Shown here one piece after another: positions 27,092 through 36,419 of a stretch of DNA of 64,000 nucleotides (within the stretch, counting starts at the first letter, position 1; each line of letters begins with the position of its first letter). Both the position numbers and the translations under genes were made by a program. The notes beneath the pieces were generated by a model. That model was not told where the DNA came from, searched no databases, and worked only from the letters and a program-made list of their open reading frames with translations. Source of the stretch: Aquabacterium sp. (GTDB lineage Bacteria > Pseudomonadota > Gammaproteobacteria > Burkholderiales > Burkholderiaceae_C); NCBI GenBank assembly GCA_030654395.1, contig JAURXM010000108.1, positions 1 through 64,000 on the forward strand, read 5' to 3'.

Positions 27092-28363
27092 ATGCAAACC
27101 AATTTAGCCCCCGCTTACCAATCGACCCCTGAAGGCATCAAGGCGCAGGAGGTGCTGCGGCAATGCGTGCACTGCGGTTTTTGCAACGCCACGTGTCCAA
27201 CGTACAAGCTGACCGGCAATGAGCTGGATGGGCCGCGTGGCCGCATCTACCTGATGAAGCAGGTGTTCGAGGGGCAAGTGCCCACACGCACCACCCAGAC
27301 GCACTTGGATCACTGCATCGGCTGCAACCATTGCGAGAGCACCTGCCCATCTGGCGTGCAATACCATGAGCTGCTGGCTGTTGGCCAACCTGTGGTGGAT
27401 GCGCTGGTGCAGCGTCCATGGCGTGAGCGCCTGTTGCGCTGGGGCTTGCGCACACTGATGCCGTCCCCTTGGTTCACGCCCGCTTTGAAGCTGGGCCAGA
27501 CGGTGCGCCCGATCTTGCCTGCGGCTTTGCAAGCGCGTATCCCCGCTAGGCCACCCTTGGCGGCGCCTGCTTGGCCTGATCCGCGTAAAAGCCTGCACAC
27601 ACGGCGCGTCTTGCTGCTCAAAGGTTGTGTGCAACCGGGCTTGCGGCCCCACATTGATGCGGCCACGGCACGCGTGCTGGACGCCGTGGGCATCCGTGTG
27701 GTGGTCGCGTCAAACAGCACCTGTTGTGGCGCGGTGCAAGGGCACATGGGTGATGTCGATGGCGCCAAGGTGCGTGCGCGGCGCAACATCGATGCGTGGT
27801 GGCCTTACATCGACTCACAGACACCTGTTGAAGCCATTGTGATCAACGCGTCCGGGTGCGGTGCTTGGGTCAAGGATTACGATAAGTTGCTGGCCGATGA
27901 GCCCGCGTATGCCGCTAAAGCAAAGCGTGTGGCCGCTTTGGCGCGTGACCCCGGTGAACTGCTGGCCTCGTGGATGCCGGTGTTGCAACGCAAGTTGGCC
28001 AAGCGTGCTAAAACGGGCTTGGGCTCACTGACATTTCACCCGCCATGCAGCCTGAGCCACGCGCAAAAGCTCAGCAGCGCGGCCAAGGCCGGGCCGATTG
28101 AAACCGGTCTGCGTGAGCTGGGCTTTGAAGTCAAACTGGCTGCGCAAGACAGCCACCAGTGCTGCGGTGCGGGCGGCGCTTACAGCGTGCTGCAACCCGA
28201 GTTGTCGATGCAACTGCGTGACCTCAAGGTCAAGGCTTTGGATGCTACCGCGCCGCATGTGATTGCCAGCGCCAACATTGGGTGCATCGTGCACATCCAG
28301 TCCGGCACCAACACGCCAGTCAAGCACTGGTTGGAAGTTTTGGCGGACGCGCTCAATCGGTGA
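27092..28363 (+). CDS. glcF: Glycolate oxidase iron-sulfur subunit GlcF
   Basis: A 423-residue protein with two N-terminal [4Fe-4S] ferredoxin sites, CVHCGFCNATCP and CIGCNHCESTCP, and two CCG-type cysteine-rich domains (TCCGAVQGH and CCGAGGAY), as in GlcF and related heterodisulfide-reductase-like subunits. It accepts electrons from GlcD/GlcE and passes them to the quinone pool. An in-frame TTG two codons upstream is possible, but the ATG at 27092 is preferred. Its last 11 bp overlap the convergent TonB-like gene. Confidence 0.94.
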   Translation: MQTNLAPAYQSTPEGIKAQEVLRQCVHCGFCNATCPTYKLTGNELDGPRGRIYLMKQVFEGQVPTRTTQTHLDHCIGCNHCESTCPSGVQYHELLAVGQPVVDALVQRPWRERLLRWGLRTLMPSPWFTPALKLGQTVRPILPAALQARIPARPPLAAPAWPDPRKSLHTRRVLLLKGCVQPGLRPHIDAATARVLDAVGIRVVVASNSTCCGAVQGHMGDVDGAKVRARRNIDAWWPYIDSQTPVEAIVINASGCGAWVKDYDKLLADEPAYAAKAKRVAALARDPGELLASWMPVLQRKLAKRAKTGLGSLTFHPPCSLSHAQKLSSAAKAGPIETGLRELGFEVKLAAQDSHQCCGAGGAYSVLQPELSMQLRDLKVKALDATAPHVIASANIGCIVHIQSGTNTPVKHWLEVLADALNR

Positions 28364-28979
28364 TCGGGGTGTTGTCAAACACCACCTCGACACGGATGCG
28401 CGATTTGACGGCCTGCCCCTCTAGTTGACCTGGGGAAAAGTGTGCCGCCATGAACGCGTCGCGCGCGGCTTGTTCAAAGGCGATGGGCAACCTAGGCTCA
28501 TTGGCCACGATGTGGTGAACCTGCCCATGCTCGTCAATGAACAAGGACAAGGTGCCTACACGCCGGGCGATCTCGGTCTCGCCGGGAGGTGCGGCCATCA
28601 ACACGGGTGTGCGCACCACGGGCGGCGCTGACAGCAGCGGGCGCGGCAGGTAGTCGTCCACACCGGGGGCGGGGTGGGCTGTGTTGGCTGACGTTGGCGG
28701 CGCTGGTGTCTCTTGTGTTGCTTGTGTTTCTGGCGTCGGGGTGGCCTCGGCTGACTGTGCCGCAAGGGGTTCGGCGTGTAGCTCGGGTTGTGTCTCAGCC
28801 TGCGCGACCAGCATCCTCACGTGGATGCGATCACGACCTTGCCCGCCCAAGCTGCCTATTTGCGTGCGTGAACTGGCCACAGCCGCAGGCCGCACGGCGG
28901 GCGTGATGGCGCTGAGCAGCACCGCATGCGCGGCCAGCGACACGCTGGCACACAGCACGATGGCAGAGGGGCGCTTCAT
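28353..28979 (-). CDS. TonB C-terminal-like periplasmic protein
   Basis: A 208-residue protein with an N-terminal membrane anchor (about 7-27), a Pro/Ala/Thr/Glu-rich linker (about 65-120) and a C-terminal domain resembling TonB (EIARRVGTLSLFIDEHGQV, then FEQAARDAFMAAHFSPGQLEGQAVKS). Linker and fold suit an energy transducer spanning the periplasm. ExbB and ExbD are absent from the window, and the last strand is short, so it may be TonB-related rather than a true partner of the receptor at 21.5-23.7 kb. It is read towards glcF and lies downstream of pilY1 on the same strand, 21 bp away. Confidence 0.6.
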   Translation of the reverse strand: MKRPSAIVLCASVSLAAHAVLLSAITPAVRPAAVASSRTQIGSLGGQGRDRIHVRMLVAQAETQPELHAEPLAAQSAEATPTPETQATQETPAPPTSANTAHPAPGVDDYLPRPLLSAPPVVRTPVLMAAPPGETEIARRVGTLSLFIDEHGQVHHIVANEPRLPIAFEQAARDAFMAAHFSPGQLEGQAVKSRIRVEVVFDNTPITD

Positions 28980-29000
28980 GATGTTGAGCCCGTCTGGTGG

Positions 29001-32000
29001 TCAGTCAGTCAGTTCGCGCCACGAGGTGCGGTGCGCATCGCTCTTGCCAGTTTCTGATCCAATCGGCGGCGTGGTGATCTGGATGTCGCCCTTGTTGTTT
29101 TGGATCACATTGTGGATGTTGCCGTCCGTGTCCTTGATCCACGCGATGCCCACAATGATCGAGTTCGGGCTCCACAGCTTGCCGGGTGCGTCTTTTGATA
29201 TCGCTGTGCCCGTTTTGATGCCCAAGTAGTACAACCAAGACTTGCCTTTCGATGCACAGGCGTCTCCGCTGGGGATGGCGGTGCCAATGGCCAAGGTGTT
29301 CAGTTGCAAGCCCATGTTGGTGAAGACGCGCTCACGCGAGATAGGCAAGTCGATGCGCCAGCCCGCTTTGCTGGACCAGTCCACCTTGTTGTCTGATACC
29401 GTGGATGTGACGGCCGCTGACTCGGTGCCATCAAGCGTGATCGTCTGGGTGACGAAGTCGGTGGCGTTCGCCCGCAGATCGCCCCAGCCCGTTGCAGTCA
29501 GGGGGTCCTTGATGGCATAGATGGACTGCTTGGTAGCATCGGTGATGTCTGACTCACCTAAGTAGCGGCCTGTTGCCACGATCACCACGGGCTTGCCTGA
29601 GATCTCTGCGGTCACCGGCTTGGTGGTGATCGGTTGCGGTGCCGTCGCGCTGATTTGCAGCGTGGCCAGCAACATCGCAGATTGATGCGGTAGCACCAAG
29701 TCGTCTGTATCAAAACGCCAGACATTGCCCAACAAGTCCCCGCCGTAGTAGCGCAGAGAGGTGTTGTTGGTGGGGTCAACCACCCACGCGTTGATTTTGG
29801 ACAGGCCGCTGGGGGTTGTTTTGCTGCCCGCTGTGGTGACGATGTCCTTCAGTGTGGCGCCGGTGTTGGCGTTCAGCACATACAAGTGCCCCTTGCCATC
29901 GCCTGTGCCATTGTTGTAGCCCGAGGTAAACACCACCACCCACGTGCCATCCTTGTCCTTGGTGATGATGGGGTTGCCGTAGCTTAAGCCCATGTTCGCA
30001 TCGGTGAACTCCCACAGGGCCTTGGGGTTGACAGGGTCGGTGATGTCCAGGGCGTAATAGCCTTTGCCCCCACCGTTGAAGCCGCCCACCAAGATCGTCT
30101 TCCAAACGTCACCCACTTTGATGTCGCCCATCACGGCCGCGCCATCGACAAAGTACAGGTGTTTGTTTGAGTACCCTGTATCAGCCAGCTTATACAGGTT
30201 GGACATGATCTGGCCCGGTATATAGGCCCACAACTCGGTGCCGCCGTCTGACCCCTTGGCTGAGAACGCATGCAACATGCCGTCGTTGGCTGTGGTGTAG
30301 ACCACCGCCTTGCGGCCCGCTTGTGCGGTGATGAAGTCCGCATAACCCGCGTCAGCGTATTTGAAGGGTGGCTTGCTCACATGCACAGGCGAGCCGCTGA
30401 TGATGTCCCCTAAAACGTGCGAGCGTGGGCGGTACAGTGCGGTCCCTGACTCATAGGTCCGGTCGCCACGCAAGTAGTTGATCAAGTTGGCGCCTGTGTT
30501 GGCGATAGCTTTGGCCTCTAGGGACAAGCCCGCGCACTGGTCACTGATCTGTGACTGCGTACAGAAATTATTGAAGTAGGCCTTTTGGGCGGTGCTCAGG
30601 TTGTCATACAAAAACGGCGTCAGCCCATTTGTGCCCTTGACGTAAATTTTGCGGGCCGATGGGATGGCCGCATCCAGCTTGGCTTTGGCCGACCAGGTGG
30701 CGGTGGGGGATATCACCGCCGTTTTGCCATCGATGCTGAAGGCTTCTAGCTCGCCAAACCACGTCTTGGTGGTGTAGCTGGCGCGGTAGACTTGGTTGTC
30801 GTCGCCCATGACCAGTTCAAGCGAGCTGGTCGATGCGGCCGATGATGCCCCGAGGGTTTCACCCACAGAGGCCACGACACCTGCGATGGCGGTGCTCAAA
30901 CCGGATGAGCTCAGGGCCGAGTAGTAGCGGCCTCGGCCATTGACAGCGGCGTGCCACAGGTCATCGATGTTGGTGGCGTTGCCGCCGCTGCTGTTGTTGC
31001 TTTCGGTGCCGTAGGGGGCGGGCCACTTCCGTGTGCCTTGCGTGAGCTCATAGTAAGCGCCAGAGCCCGGTGTGGTTTGCAGCAGGTAATCATCATCGTA
31101 GGGCAGCGTGCCACTCAGGCCCAAGCCGATGGTGTAGGTGTTCATGTGCTGCCACGTTTGGGGGTCGCGCTTAACGTCAGTGGGGCTAACAATGTCTTGG
31201 CAGATGTTTTGTGCGGTCCCTGAGCTGCTGGAGCTGCAATTGCCCAGCGCTGAGGTGCGCAGGTCGGTCTTGTAGTAGTACTCGGCCACGTCAGCCAAAG
31301 TGTTGCCTGTCCCGCCCGAGGTGGATGGCGTCACCACGGGGGTGCCCGCGGTGTAGGTGCCAATGATGGGGGTGGTGCCGGTGTAAGTCGGCGTGGTGGG
31401 GGTCAAGCTGCTCCAAGGGCCAGCGGTGTAGAGGGTGCTGTTGCCATCGCCTGTATCGCCTGTAGTCTCCTTAACGAGTGACGACGGTACATTGTTCCAT
31501 GCAGACAGGGTGTAAGCGGTGCCAGATGGGTTCCTGACTGCGGCGGCTGGCGAGCCGTCTGTCGTCACCGTGGTCATGGTGTAGCTGGCCGTTGCTGTTT
31601 GGCTCCAGGTGGATCGTTGTGTTTGGGTTTGGGTGTACGTCCTGGGCAAGGTGGGGCTGCTTTTGCGTGTCCAAACGCGTGTTCTGGTTTGCGTGTTCGA
31701 CACATTGTTGCGTGTTGCCGGTGCCGTATAGGTGGTCACCGCCGTGCTGAGCAGCAGGGTTTCATCCCGCATAGGTCGGTCTTCTGTGCCGTCTTGCTGG
31801 CCTATCTCGGTGGTGCCATTGAGCTGCACACCCTTGCTGCCGTTCCAATAGCCGTCTGTGGACAACAAGGCGTAGTTGCGCTGGCAAGCGTATTGCATTG
31901 GGTCGTAGGTTTGCCCCGTCACCTTCTTGGCAAAGTACCGGCCTGCTTTGGACAGCGCTGTACGCAAAGGCGTGCTGCCACCCGGCAGCGAGGTGTACAA

Positions 32001-32789
32001 GCTGCTGTAGAAATTGGCTCTTTGCGTGTCGTCAAAATCCTTGACGTCACGGAATAAGTTGGTGCCGTCCACTGCCGAGGTATCACCGATCGTGGTGAAG
32101 CCCACCCGGTAGTTGGAACCGAGGTCCTTCATGGCGCGGCCCATGTTGGTGCGCATCATCGTGTAGCGCTTGCGGTAAAACGAATACCAGTTGGCGTAAT
32201 TTTGGGCGTCCGTTGAGGCGCTGGTCATCACCACCTTGGTGAAGACCGATGTGGCGCTTCCTACGGTGCTGGTGCACTCTTGATAAAACGTGTTGTTGTC
32301 CGCACCACCGCTGGTGTAGACCCAGCCCATGCGGGGTTGTGTGCCTTTGTAGCGGTAGTAATAGGTGTTGGCCAAATTGGTGGTAGCGCTGCTGCTGTCG
32401 TAACCGTCTGACCGCGCTGCGCTGAAGTACGCATTGGCGTAGGAACTGCCATCGGATTTCATCGGCGGGCTGTAGACGGTGCTGGGGTCATAAGCTACGC
32501 CATTGCACTGGTAGGACCAGTAGCCATACCATGTGTCGTATGGTTCATCCGTTGCGCTGTAGGACCTGCCCAAGTCGTCAGGCATGTAGCTCCAGTTCAT
32601 CGACCCAGAGTTATCCAAGATGAACAGCAAATTGGGTTTGGCTTGGATTTCAGGGCGCGTGGCCAAGGGCTGGTTGGATATGTCGGTGTCAGCCGCGAGG
32701 ATGCTGGGCGAGACCACGCCACAAACCATGGCGATGGCCAGCCACAGCAGTTTGCGCGTGAGGGCGATGGGGTGTGATGTCGTATGCAT
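29001..32789 (-). CDS. pilY1: Type IV pilus tip/assembly protein PilY1
   Basis: A 1262-residue exported protein and the largest in the window. After a signal peptide (1-33) comes an N-terminal von Willebrand A-like region whose MIDAS starts D59-N-S61-G-S63. The C-terminal half (about 730-1150) is the PilY1 beta-propeller, recognisable by SGSPVHVSKPPFKYADAGY-type and VYTTANDGMLHAFSAKGSDGG-type segments. Between them, at roughly 345-500, lies a Thr/Ser-rich insertion. PilY1 sits at the pilus tip, promotes pilus extension and adhesion and can bind calcium. AGGAAG precedes the ATG. It is the last gene of the pilE-pilY1 operon. Confidence 0.93.
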   Translation of the reverse strand: MHTTSHPIALTRKLLWLAIAMVCGVVSPSILAADTDISNQPLATRPEIQAKPNLLFILDNSGSMNWSYMPDDLGRSYSATDEPYDTWYGYWSYQCNGVAYDPSTVYSPPMKSDGSSYANAYFSAARSDGYDSSSATTNLANTYYYRYKGTQPRMGWVYTSGGADNNTFYQECTSTVGSATSVFTKVVMTSASTDAQNYANWYSFYRKRYTMMRTNMGRAMKDLGSNYRVGFTTIGDTSAVDGTNLFRDVKDFDDTQRANFYSSLYTSLPGGSTPLRTALSKAGRYFAKKVTGQTYDPMQYACQRNYALLSTDGYWNGSKGVQLNGTTEIGQQDGTEDRPMRDETLLLSTAVTTYTAPATRNNVSNTQTRTRVWTRKSSPTLPRTYTQTQTQRSTWSQTATASYTMTTVTTDGSPAAAVRNPSGTAYTLSAWNNVPSSLVKETTGDTGDGNSTLYTAGPWSSLTPTTPTYTGTTPIIGTYTAGTPVVTPSTSGGTGNTLADVAEYYYKTDLRTSALGNCSSSSSGTAQNICQDIVSPTDVKRDPQTWQHMNTYTIGLGLSGTLPYDDDYLLQTTPGSGAYYELTQGTRKWPAPYGTESNNSSGGNATNIDDLWHAAVNGRGRYYSALSSSGLSTAIAGVVASVGETLGASSAASTSSLELVMGDDNQVYRASYTTKTWFGELEAFSIDGKTAVISPTATWSAKAKLDAAIPSARKIYVKGTNGLTPFLYDNLSTAQKAYFNNFCTQSQISDQCAGLSLEAKAIANTGANLINYLRGDRTYESGTALYRPRSHVLGDIISGSPVHVSKPPFKYADAGYADFITAQAGRKAVVYTTANDGMLHAFSAKGSDGGTELWAYIPGQIMSNLYKLADTGYSNKHLYFVDGAAVMGDIKVGDVWKTILVGGFNGGGKGYYALDITDPVNPKALWEFTDANMGLSYGNPIITKDKDGTWVVVFTSGYNNGTGDGKGHLYVLNANTGATLKDIVTTAGSKTTPSGLSKINAWVVDPTNNTSLRYYGGDLLGNVWRFDTDDLVLPHQSAMLLATLQISATAPQPITTKPVTAEISGKPVVIVATGRYLGESDITDATKQSIYAIKDPLTATGWGDLRANATDFVTQTITLDGTESAAVTSTVSDNKVDWSSKAGWRIDLPISRERVFTNMGLQLNTLAIGTAIPSGDACASKGKSWLYYLGIKTGTAISKDAPGKLWSPNSIIVGIAWIKDTDGNIHNVIQNNKGDIQITTPPIGSETGKSDAHRTSWRELTD

Positions 32790-32827
32790 GATGTGGACTT
32801 CCTATCGGCACGTGAGGGCAAGCTTCA

Positions 32828-33550
32828 TCAGAAATGCACAAGCGTTTCTGTGAAAGCAACGGTGTTGCGTGCGCCGAGCACGCGCACCACGATGCGGTAG
32901 TACGGCCCAGTGGGGCTGTCAAAACGGTCGCTTTCGGCGTAGCTCAGGTCGCCACGTCCGGATGCCGTGCCGGTGGCGCCGTTGAGCGGGGTGGCGCACT
33001 GGATGGTTGTGTCGCTGCTGTAGTCGCCCGCCTTGTTGCACAAACGGAAGATCACGTAGCGGGCCTCGTTGCCATTGATGGCATCCAGGCTTCGGGGCTT
33101 GATGGTGCAGCCGTTGCGCATGCCTGTGGCAACGGCCTCGCAGTCGTTGTTGTCCCAGTCAATCAGTTGCCGGTTGGCAGGGTTGGCTGCGTTGGCAAGT
33201 TGCTTGCCTGTGGCATCGAGTGGGGGTTTGGCCGTGGTGCCATCGTCAGCAAATTCTTGTGTGCTGGCGTAGTAGCCCGGTTCATCCTTGCTGTTGGAAT
33301 TCAGCACAGCCTTGTTTTTATTCAACCACGCTATAGCGTATCTGGCCGCTTGATCTGTGGCCGCTGTGGCATCTTGTTTGAAGCCGATGTTGCCCAGCAG
33401 CATCGTGCTGGTGTCCACGGACCTGACCAAGGCCAGCGTGGCCAGCATCATGGCGACCAAGGTCAGCAAGGCAAACAGCAAGGCCATGCCGTCTTGCTGG
33501 CGATGGGTGCCTTGTGGCATGAGGCGGTTTGAGGTGGTGATCGCTTTCAT
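32828..33550 (-). CDS. pilX: Type IV pilus minor pilin PilX
   Basis: A 240-residue minor pilin with a hydrophobic N-terminal helix (MALLFALLTLVAMMLATLAL) preceded by Q-D-G, the PilX type of leader that lacks the usual G-F-T-x-x-E sequence. The globular part has cysteines expected to pair (NDCEA, NGC, RLCN, IQCA). With PilV, PilW, PilE and FimT it primes pilus assembly and carries PilY1 to the tip. It lies 9 bp downstream of pilW and 38 bp upstream of pilY1. Confidence 0.9.
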   Translation of the reverse strand: MKAITTSNRLMPQGTHRQQDGMALLFALLTLVAMMLATLALVRSVDTSTMLLGNIGFKQDATAATDQAARYAIAWLNKNKAVLNSNSKDEPGYYASTQEFADDGTTAKPPLDATGKQLANAANPANRQLIDWDNNDCEAVATGMRNGCTIKPRSLDAINGNEARYVIFRLCNKAGDYSSDTTIQCATPLNGATGTASGRGDLSYAESDRFDSPTGPYYRIVVRVLGARNTVAFTETLVHF

Positions 33551-33559
33551 GGGGCGCTC

Positions 33560-34672
33560 TCAAGAGTTCCACAGCACGTTACGCAAGGGCACGACGGTCT
33601 CGTAGACCTTGTAGCGGTAGTGCTGCCAATCGGTGAGGCTGTCCACCTTGAGCTCAACGCATTTGCTGCTGCCATTGCAGGTGGATGTGGTGGTGCCACT
33701 GACCGTGACTTGTGCGCCCACGTCCCACGCAGGCATGGTGGGGGTGACCACGTCTCTTTCAAACTGGCCGCTGCGTGCCACGATCGCCAAGCGGATGGTC
33801 AGCACCTGCTGCCATCCTGCTGCGGTGGTGGGGTTTGTGTTGTCGTAGGTGTCGATCACGCCATCGGCATTGGTGTCTTTGCCATAGAACGCCTGTAGGT
33901 TGACGATTTGGGGGTACAGCTCTTGTGTGGCTGCGCTGCCGTCCACGGGCGATACATCGGTGCTTGTCAGGTTGTTGCTGCTGTTGATGGCATAGGTGCG
34001 CAAAATAAGCTGCCCCATATTGAGCAAGTAGCTGTCGTTGAGCAGGTATCCGCCTGTGGGGAAGATGCTGCTTTGATTCCATTTGCTGGTCGTGGTGTGC
34101 GGAATGCGCGTCGAACTCAGTGTCGTGTCGGCCGATGCGCTGTTGCTTGTCACACTGAGCAAGGTGCATTGGGTGCTTGCTGTTTGCGTTTTGGGTGCCG
34201 CGATCATCAGGTCGCCTGTGCTCACCCCCATGGCGCCGTCCACGACGAAATAGGTGCCGGTTTGAGCGTGATCGGCCTTGACCAAAATGGGCACCGAGAT
34301 GTTGTGCGTGCTGGCCTGCAACACGGTGATTGTGTCGGGCGCGCCATTTGCGCCGTTAGAGATCATGACTGGCGCCAGCGTGAACTGTGATGTGGCACCA
34401 CCTGTGTCGTATTTTCGGTTGACCTGGCAGCCCAGTGCATCCGGGCTAGCCGTGGCACCATAGCCCGCCATCTGGATGTCCTTTTGCAAGGTAAACAGTG
34501 ACAGCGAGCCATTGACTTGGGCATCGTTGCCCATGGACACGGTGCGCTTGCGGCCCTCAGCTTGCACGGTCACCTGCGTGATCACCAGTACCGTCAGCAG
34601 GCCCAGCACCATGCTGACCATCAACTCGATCAAGGTGAAACCGTTTTGCGCTGGGCGTGATGGACTGCGCAT
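33560..34672 (-). CDS. pilW: Type IV pilus minor pilin PilW
   Basis: A 370-residue prepilin with a short basic leader, the class III cleavage site G11-F12-T-L-I-E16, and a hydrophobic helix to about 32. Its length and C-terminal region fit PilW, the large minor pilin of the pilV-W-X-Y1 set. PilD is expected to cleave after Gly11 and methylate Phe12. It starts one base after the pilV stop, so translation is coupled. Confidence 0.9.
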   Translation of the reverse strand: MRSPSRPAQNGFTLIELMVSMVLGLLTVLVITQVTVQAEGRKRTVSMGNDAQVNGSLSLFTLQKDIQMAGYGATASPDALGCQVNRKYDTGGATSQFTLAPVMISNGANGAPDTITVLQASTHNISVPILVKADHAQTGTYFVVDGAMGVSTGDLMIAAPKTQTASTQCTLLSVTSNSASADTTLSSTRIPHTTTSKWNQSSIFPTGGYLLNDSYLLNMGQLILRTYAINSSNNLTSTDVSPVDGSAATQELYPQIVNLQAFYGKDTNADGVIDTYDNTNPTTAAGWQQVLTIRLAIVARSGQFERDVVTPTMPAWDVGAQVTVSGTTTSTCNGSSKCVELKVDSLTDWQHYRYKVYETVVPLRNVLWNS

Positions 34673-34673
34673 C

Positions 34674-35105
34674 TCAGCTCCCCGCCTTGATGATCGATGT
34701 GTGGGTCTCGTACGTGTGTGTGTCGCCGCCAGGGGGGGTCCAAGTCAGCGTGATCTCCACGTCGTTGTTGCCATCAATGGTGACTGTACCGGTGCCACTG
34801 GGCAAGTTGGTGGCGACCTTGTCTTGCCATTCTTTGCAGCGTGCTTGTGCGGCGCAGCCGTCGCCGTTGTAGGCGGTGATGTTGGTCAGGTCAGACCACA
34901 TCTTGCCGACCAATTCGCTCGCTAAGTAAGCCGCATCTGATCGGATTTTGGCGTCGCTTTGCGCACGCATCAACGATGCTTGCAGGCCCAGCAAGGCCAA
35001 GATGCCCAGTGTGAAAACCAGCATCGCGGACAGCACTTCAATCAGCGCAGCGCCCTTGGCTCGGTGCGCCTTGGTAGGCATGGGGTGGTGTCGTGTGGCA
35101 AGCAT
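34674..35105 (-). CDS. pilV: Type IV pilus minor pilin PilV
   Basis: A 143-residue prepilin. The cleavage site is G18-A-A-L-I-E23, with Glu at +5 and a hydrophobic helix running through VLSAMLVFTLGILALLGLQ. This degenerate motif, with Ala for Phe, is common in PilV. GAGG lies about 7 bp upstream of the ATG at 35105. It is the third gene of the operon and part of the minor-pilin priming complex. Confidence 0.88.
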   Translation of the reverse strand: MLATRHHPMPTKAHRAKGAALIEVLSAMLVFTLGILALLGLQASLMRAQSDAKIRSDAAYLASELVGKMWSDLTNITAYNGDGCAAQARCKEWQDKVATNLPSGTGTVTIDGNNDVEITLTWTPPGGDTHTYETHTSIIKAGS

Positions 35106-35118
35106 GGTGGGCCTCGCT

Positions 35119-35742
35119 TTAAGTGCACTTGCGTGGGTCGGTGCTGTTGCTGACGGCGGGGTCGCACATGCGCACCAAGCCTGCTGGTGAGATCACAAGG
35201 CGCAAGGCACGGGCCTCGCTGCCATCGGTCTCACTGGCGACGTCGATCCGGTTGATGGCATCGGCCGTGTTGGCAATGCGGCCAAAGCCATTGAAGGTGA
35301 TTTGGGTTGCTGCGGTGGTGCCATCGGCTTTCACTGCCGCAATGGCCACGTGCCCACCGCCTTCACCCACAGTGCGGCCTGTGACGATCATGGGGGCGAC
35401 GGTCGTGGATGGCGCATCCGCACAGTTGCCCTCGGGCGAGGATTCACTGACCACCCATGAGCCACTGGTGTTGGACAAGGTGCAGTCATCGGTGAGTACG
35501 TTGGTATCACTGACCAGCCAGAACGACATGGTCTGATTGCGGCGCACCGCCTCGCTGCGGGCCGTTTGGATGCCGCTTTGCAAAGCGTCAGCGGCATTGC
35601 GGATGCGGGTGTTGTCCATCCACGTCCCAATGCTGGGCACGGCGGCAAAAAGCACAAACGCCAGCACCGTGAGGGTGACGGCCATTTCGATGATGGTGAA
35701 TCCGCGTTGTCGCATGATGGTGTGCATCCTGTTCGTTGTCAT
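35119..35742 (-). CDS. fimT: Type IV pilus minor pilin FimT/GspH-like
   Basis: A 207-residue prepilin with cleavage site G14-F15-T-I-I-E19, a hydrophobic helix to about residue 35 and a GspH-type globular domain (IRNAADALQSGIQTARSEAVRRN). The C-terminus has the typical short Cys loop (RMCDP ... PRKCT). I chose the ATG at 35742 because it overlaps the pilE stop as TAATG; later in-frame ATGs at 35727 and 35715 would also leave a valid leader. It may take part in DNA binding or minor-pilin assembly as FimT does elsewhere. Confidence 0.87.
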   Translation of the reverse strand: MTTNRMHTIMRQRGFTIIEMAVTLTVLAFVLFAAVPSIGTWMDNTRIRNAADALQSGIQTARSEAVRRNQTMSFWLVSDTNVLTDDCTLSNTSGSWVVSESSPEGNCADAPSTTVAPMIVTGRTVGEGGGHVAIAAVKADGTTAATQITFNGFGRIANTADAINRIDVASETDGSEARALRLVISPAGLVRMCDPAVSNSTDPRKCT

Positions 35743-36233
35743 TAGCAGCTGGTGGTGCTGGACAGCCAGCACGTGGCAGCAGGGCTTTGCGTGCTGCCCT
35801 TGAATTGGGTGGTGGTGCGGTCCCCGTTTTGGTTGACCGTGTAGACGTGTCCGGTGGCCATGCCCGTGCTCCCGGTGGCAGTGACTGTGTAGTTCTGGCC
35901 AGCATTGGTGGGTGTGCAGCTGTAGGTGAAGAACCTCACCTCACCTCTGAGATCGTTCGCTGTCAGGGCCGCTGCCGCAGCACCTCCGCAGGTGGTTGCA
36001 TCCCCAAAGTTGCGGTTGTCTTGGTAGAACTGCTCCAGCCGGATGCGGTAGCTCGACAAGTTGGTGAAGGCTTCTTGGATTTGTCCGCGCCGGATGTAGT
36101 CGCTGTACGCGGGCAAGGCCACCGAGGCCAAGATGGCGATGATGGCCACCACGATCATCACCTCGATGAGGGTGAAGCCCGTGGCCCCTTGGTGTGGCCT
36201 GCCATGCGGCCTGATAGCTGTGTGTGTGGTCAT
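35742..36233 (-). CDS. pilE: Type IV prepilin PilE-like
   Basis: A 163-residue prepilin. A 19-residue leader ends at G19 before F20-T-L-I-E24, followed by the classical helix VMIVVAIIAILASVALPAYSDYIRRGQ. PilD cleavage and N-methylation are expected. The globular domain has four cysteines, including a C-terminal pair (ATCWLSSTTSC). The short length and its place at the head of the pilE-fimT-V-W-X-Y1 operon fit the minor pilin PilE of Pseudomonas rather than the major PilA. The ATG at 36233 is preceded by AAAGGGG. The 186 bp upstream contain no gene and presumably the operon promoter. Confidence 0.9.
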   Translation of the reverse strand: MTTHTAIRPHGRPHQGATGFTLIEVMIVVAIIAILASVALPAYSDYIRRGQIQEAFTNLSSYRIRLEQFYQDNRNFGDATTCGGAAAAALTANDLRGEVRFFTYSCTPTNAGQNYTVTATGSTGMATGHVYTVNQNGDRTTTQFKGSTQSPAATCWLSSTTSC

Positions 36234-36387
36234 GCCCAAAACCCCTTTGCGTCAGACCATGATGGCCTTGCATGGGCGATTTTCGGGGTGCGACCTCGGG
36301 CAGGAAGACGGGATAACCGTGACAAATCCGACGCTTTAGCGCCGCTTGACGGTTTGAGGTGCGTCACCTGTCACGGGGATAAATCAC

Positions 36388-36414
36388 CGCCCCACCGTTC
36401 ATCGGGGTGGGGCG
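36388..36414 (-). terminator. GC-rich hairpin behind the hydrolase-sulfurtransferase gene
   Basis: A 9-bp perfect stem, CGCCCCACC (36388-36396) with GGTGGGGCG (36406-36414), around a 9-nt loop, 5 bp after the stop of the gene ending at 36420. There is no T-run on either strand, so it is at best a weak terminator or a 3'-end stabilising structure. Confidence 0.4.
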
Positions 36415-36419
36415 ACCGT

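Noticed and set aside
26188..27102. 304-codon antisense open frame opposite glcE
   Set aside because: Same reason: it shadows a well-conserved gene and has composition typical of antisense translation.
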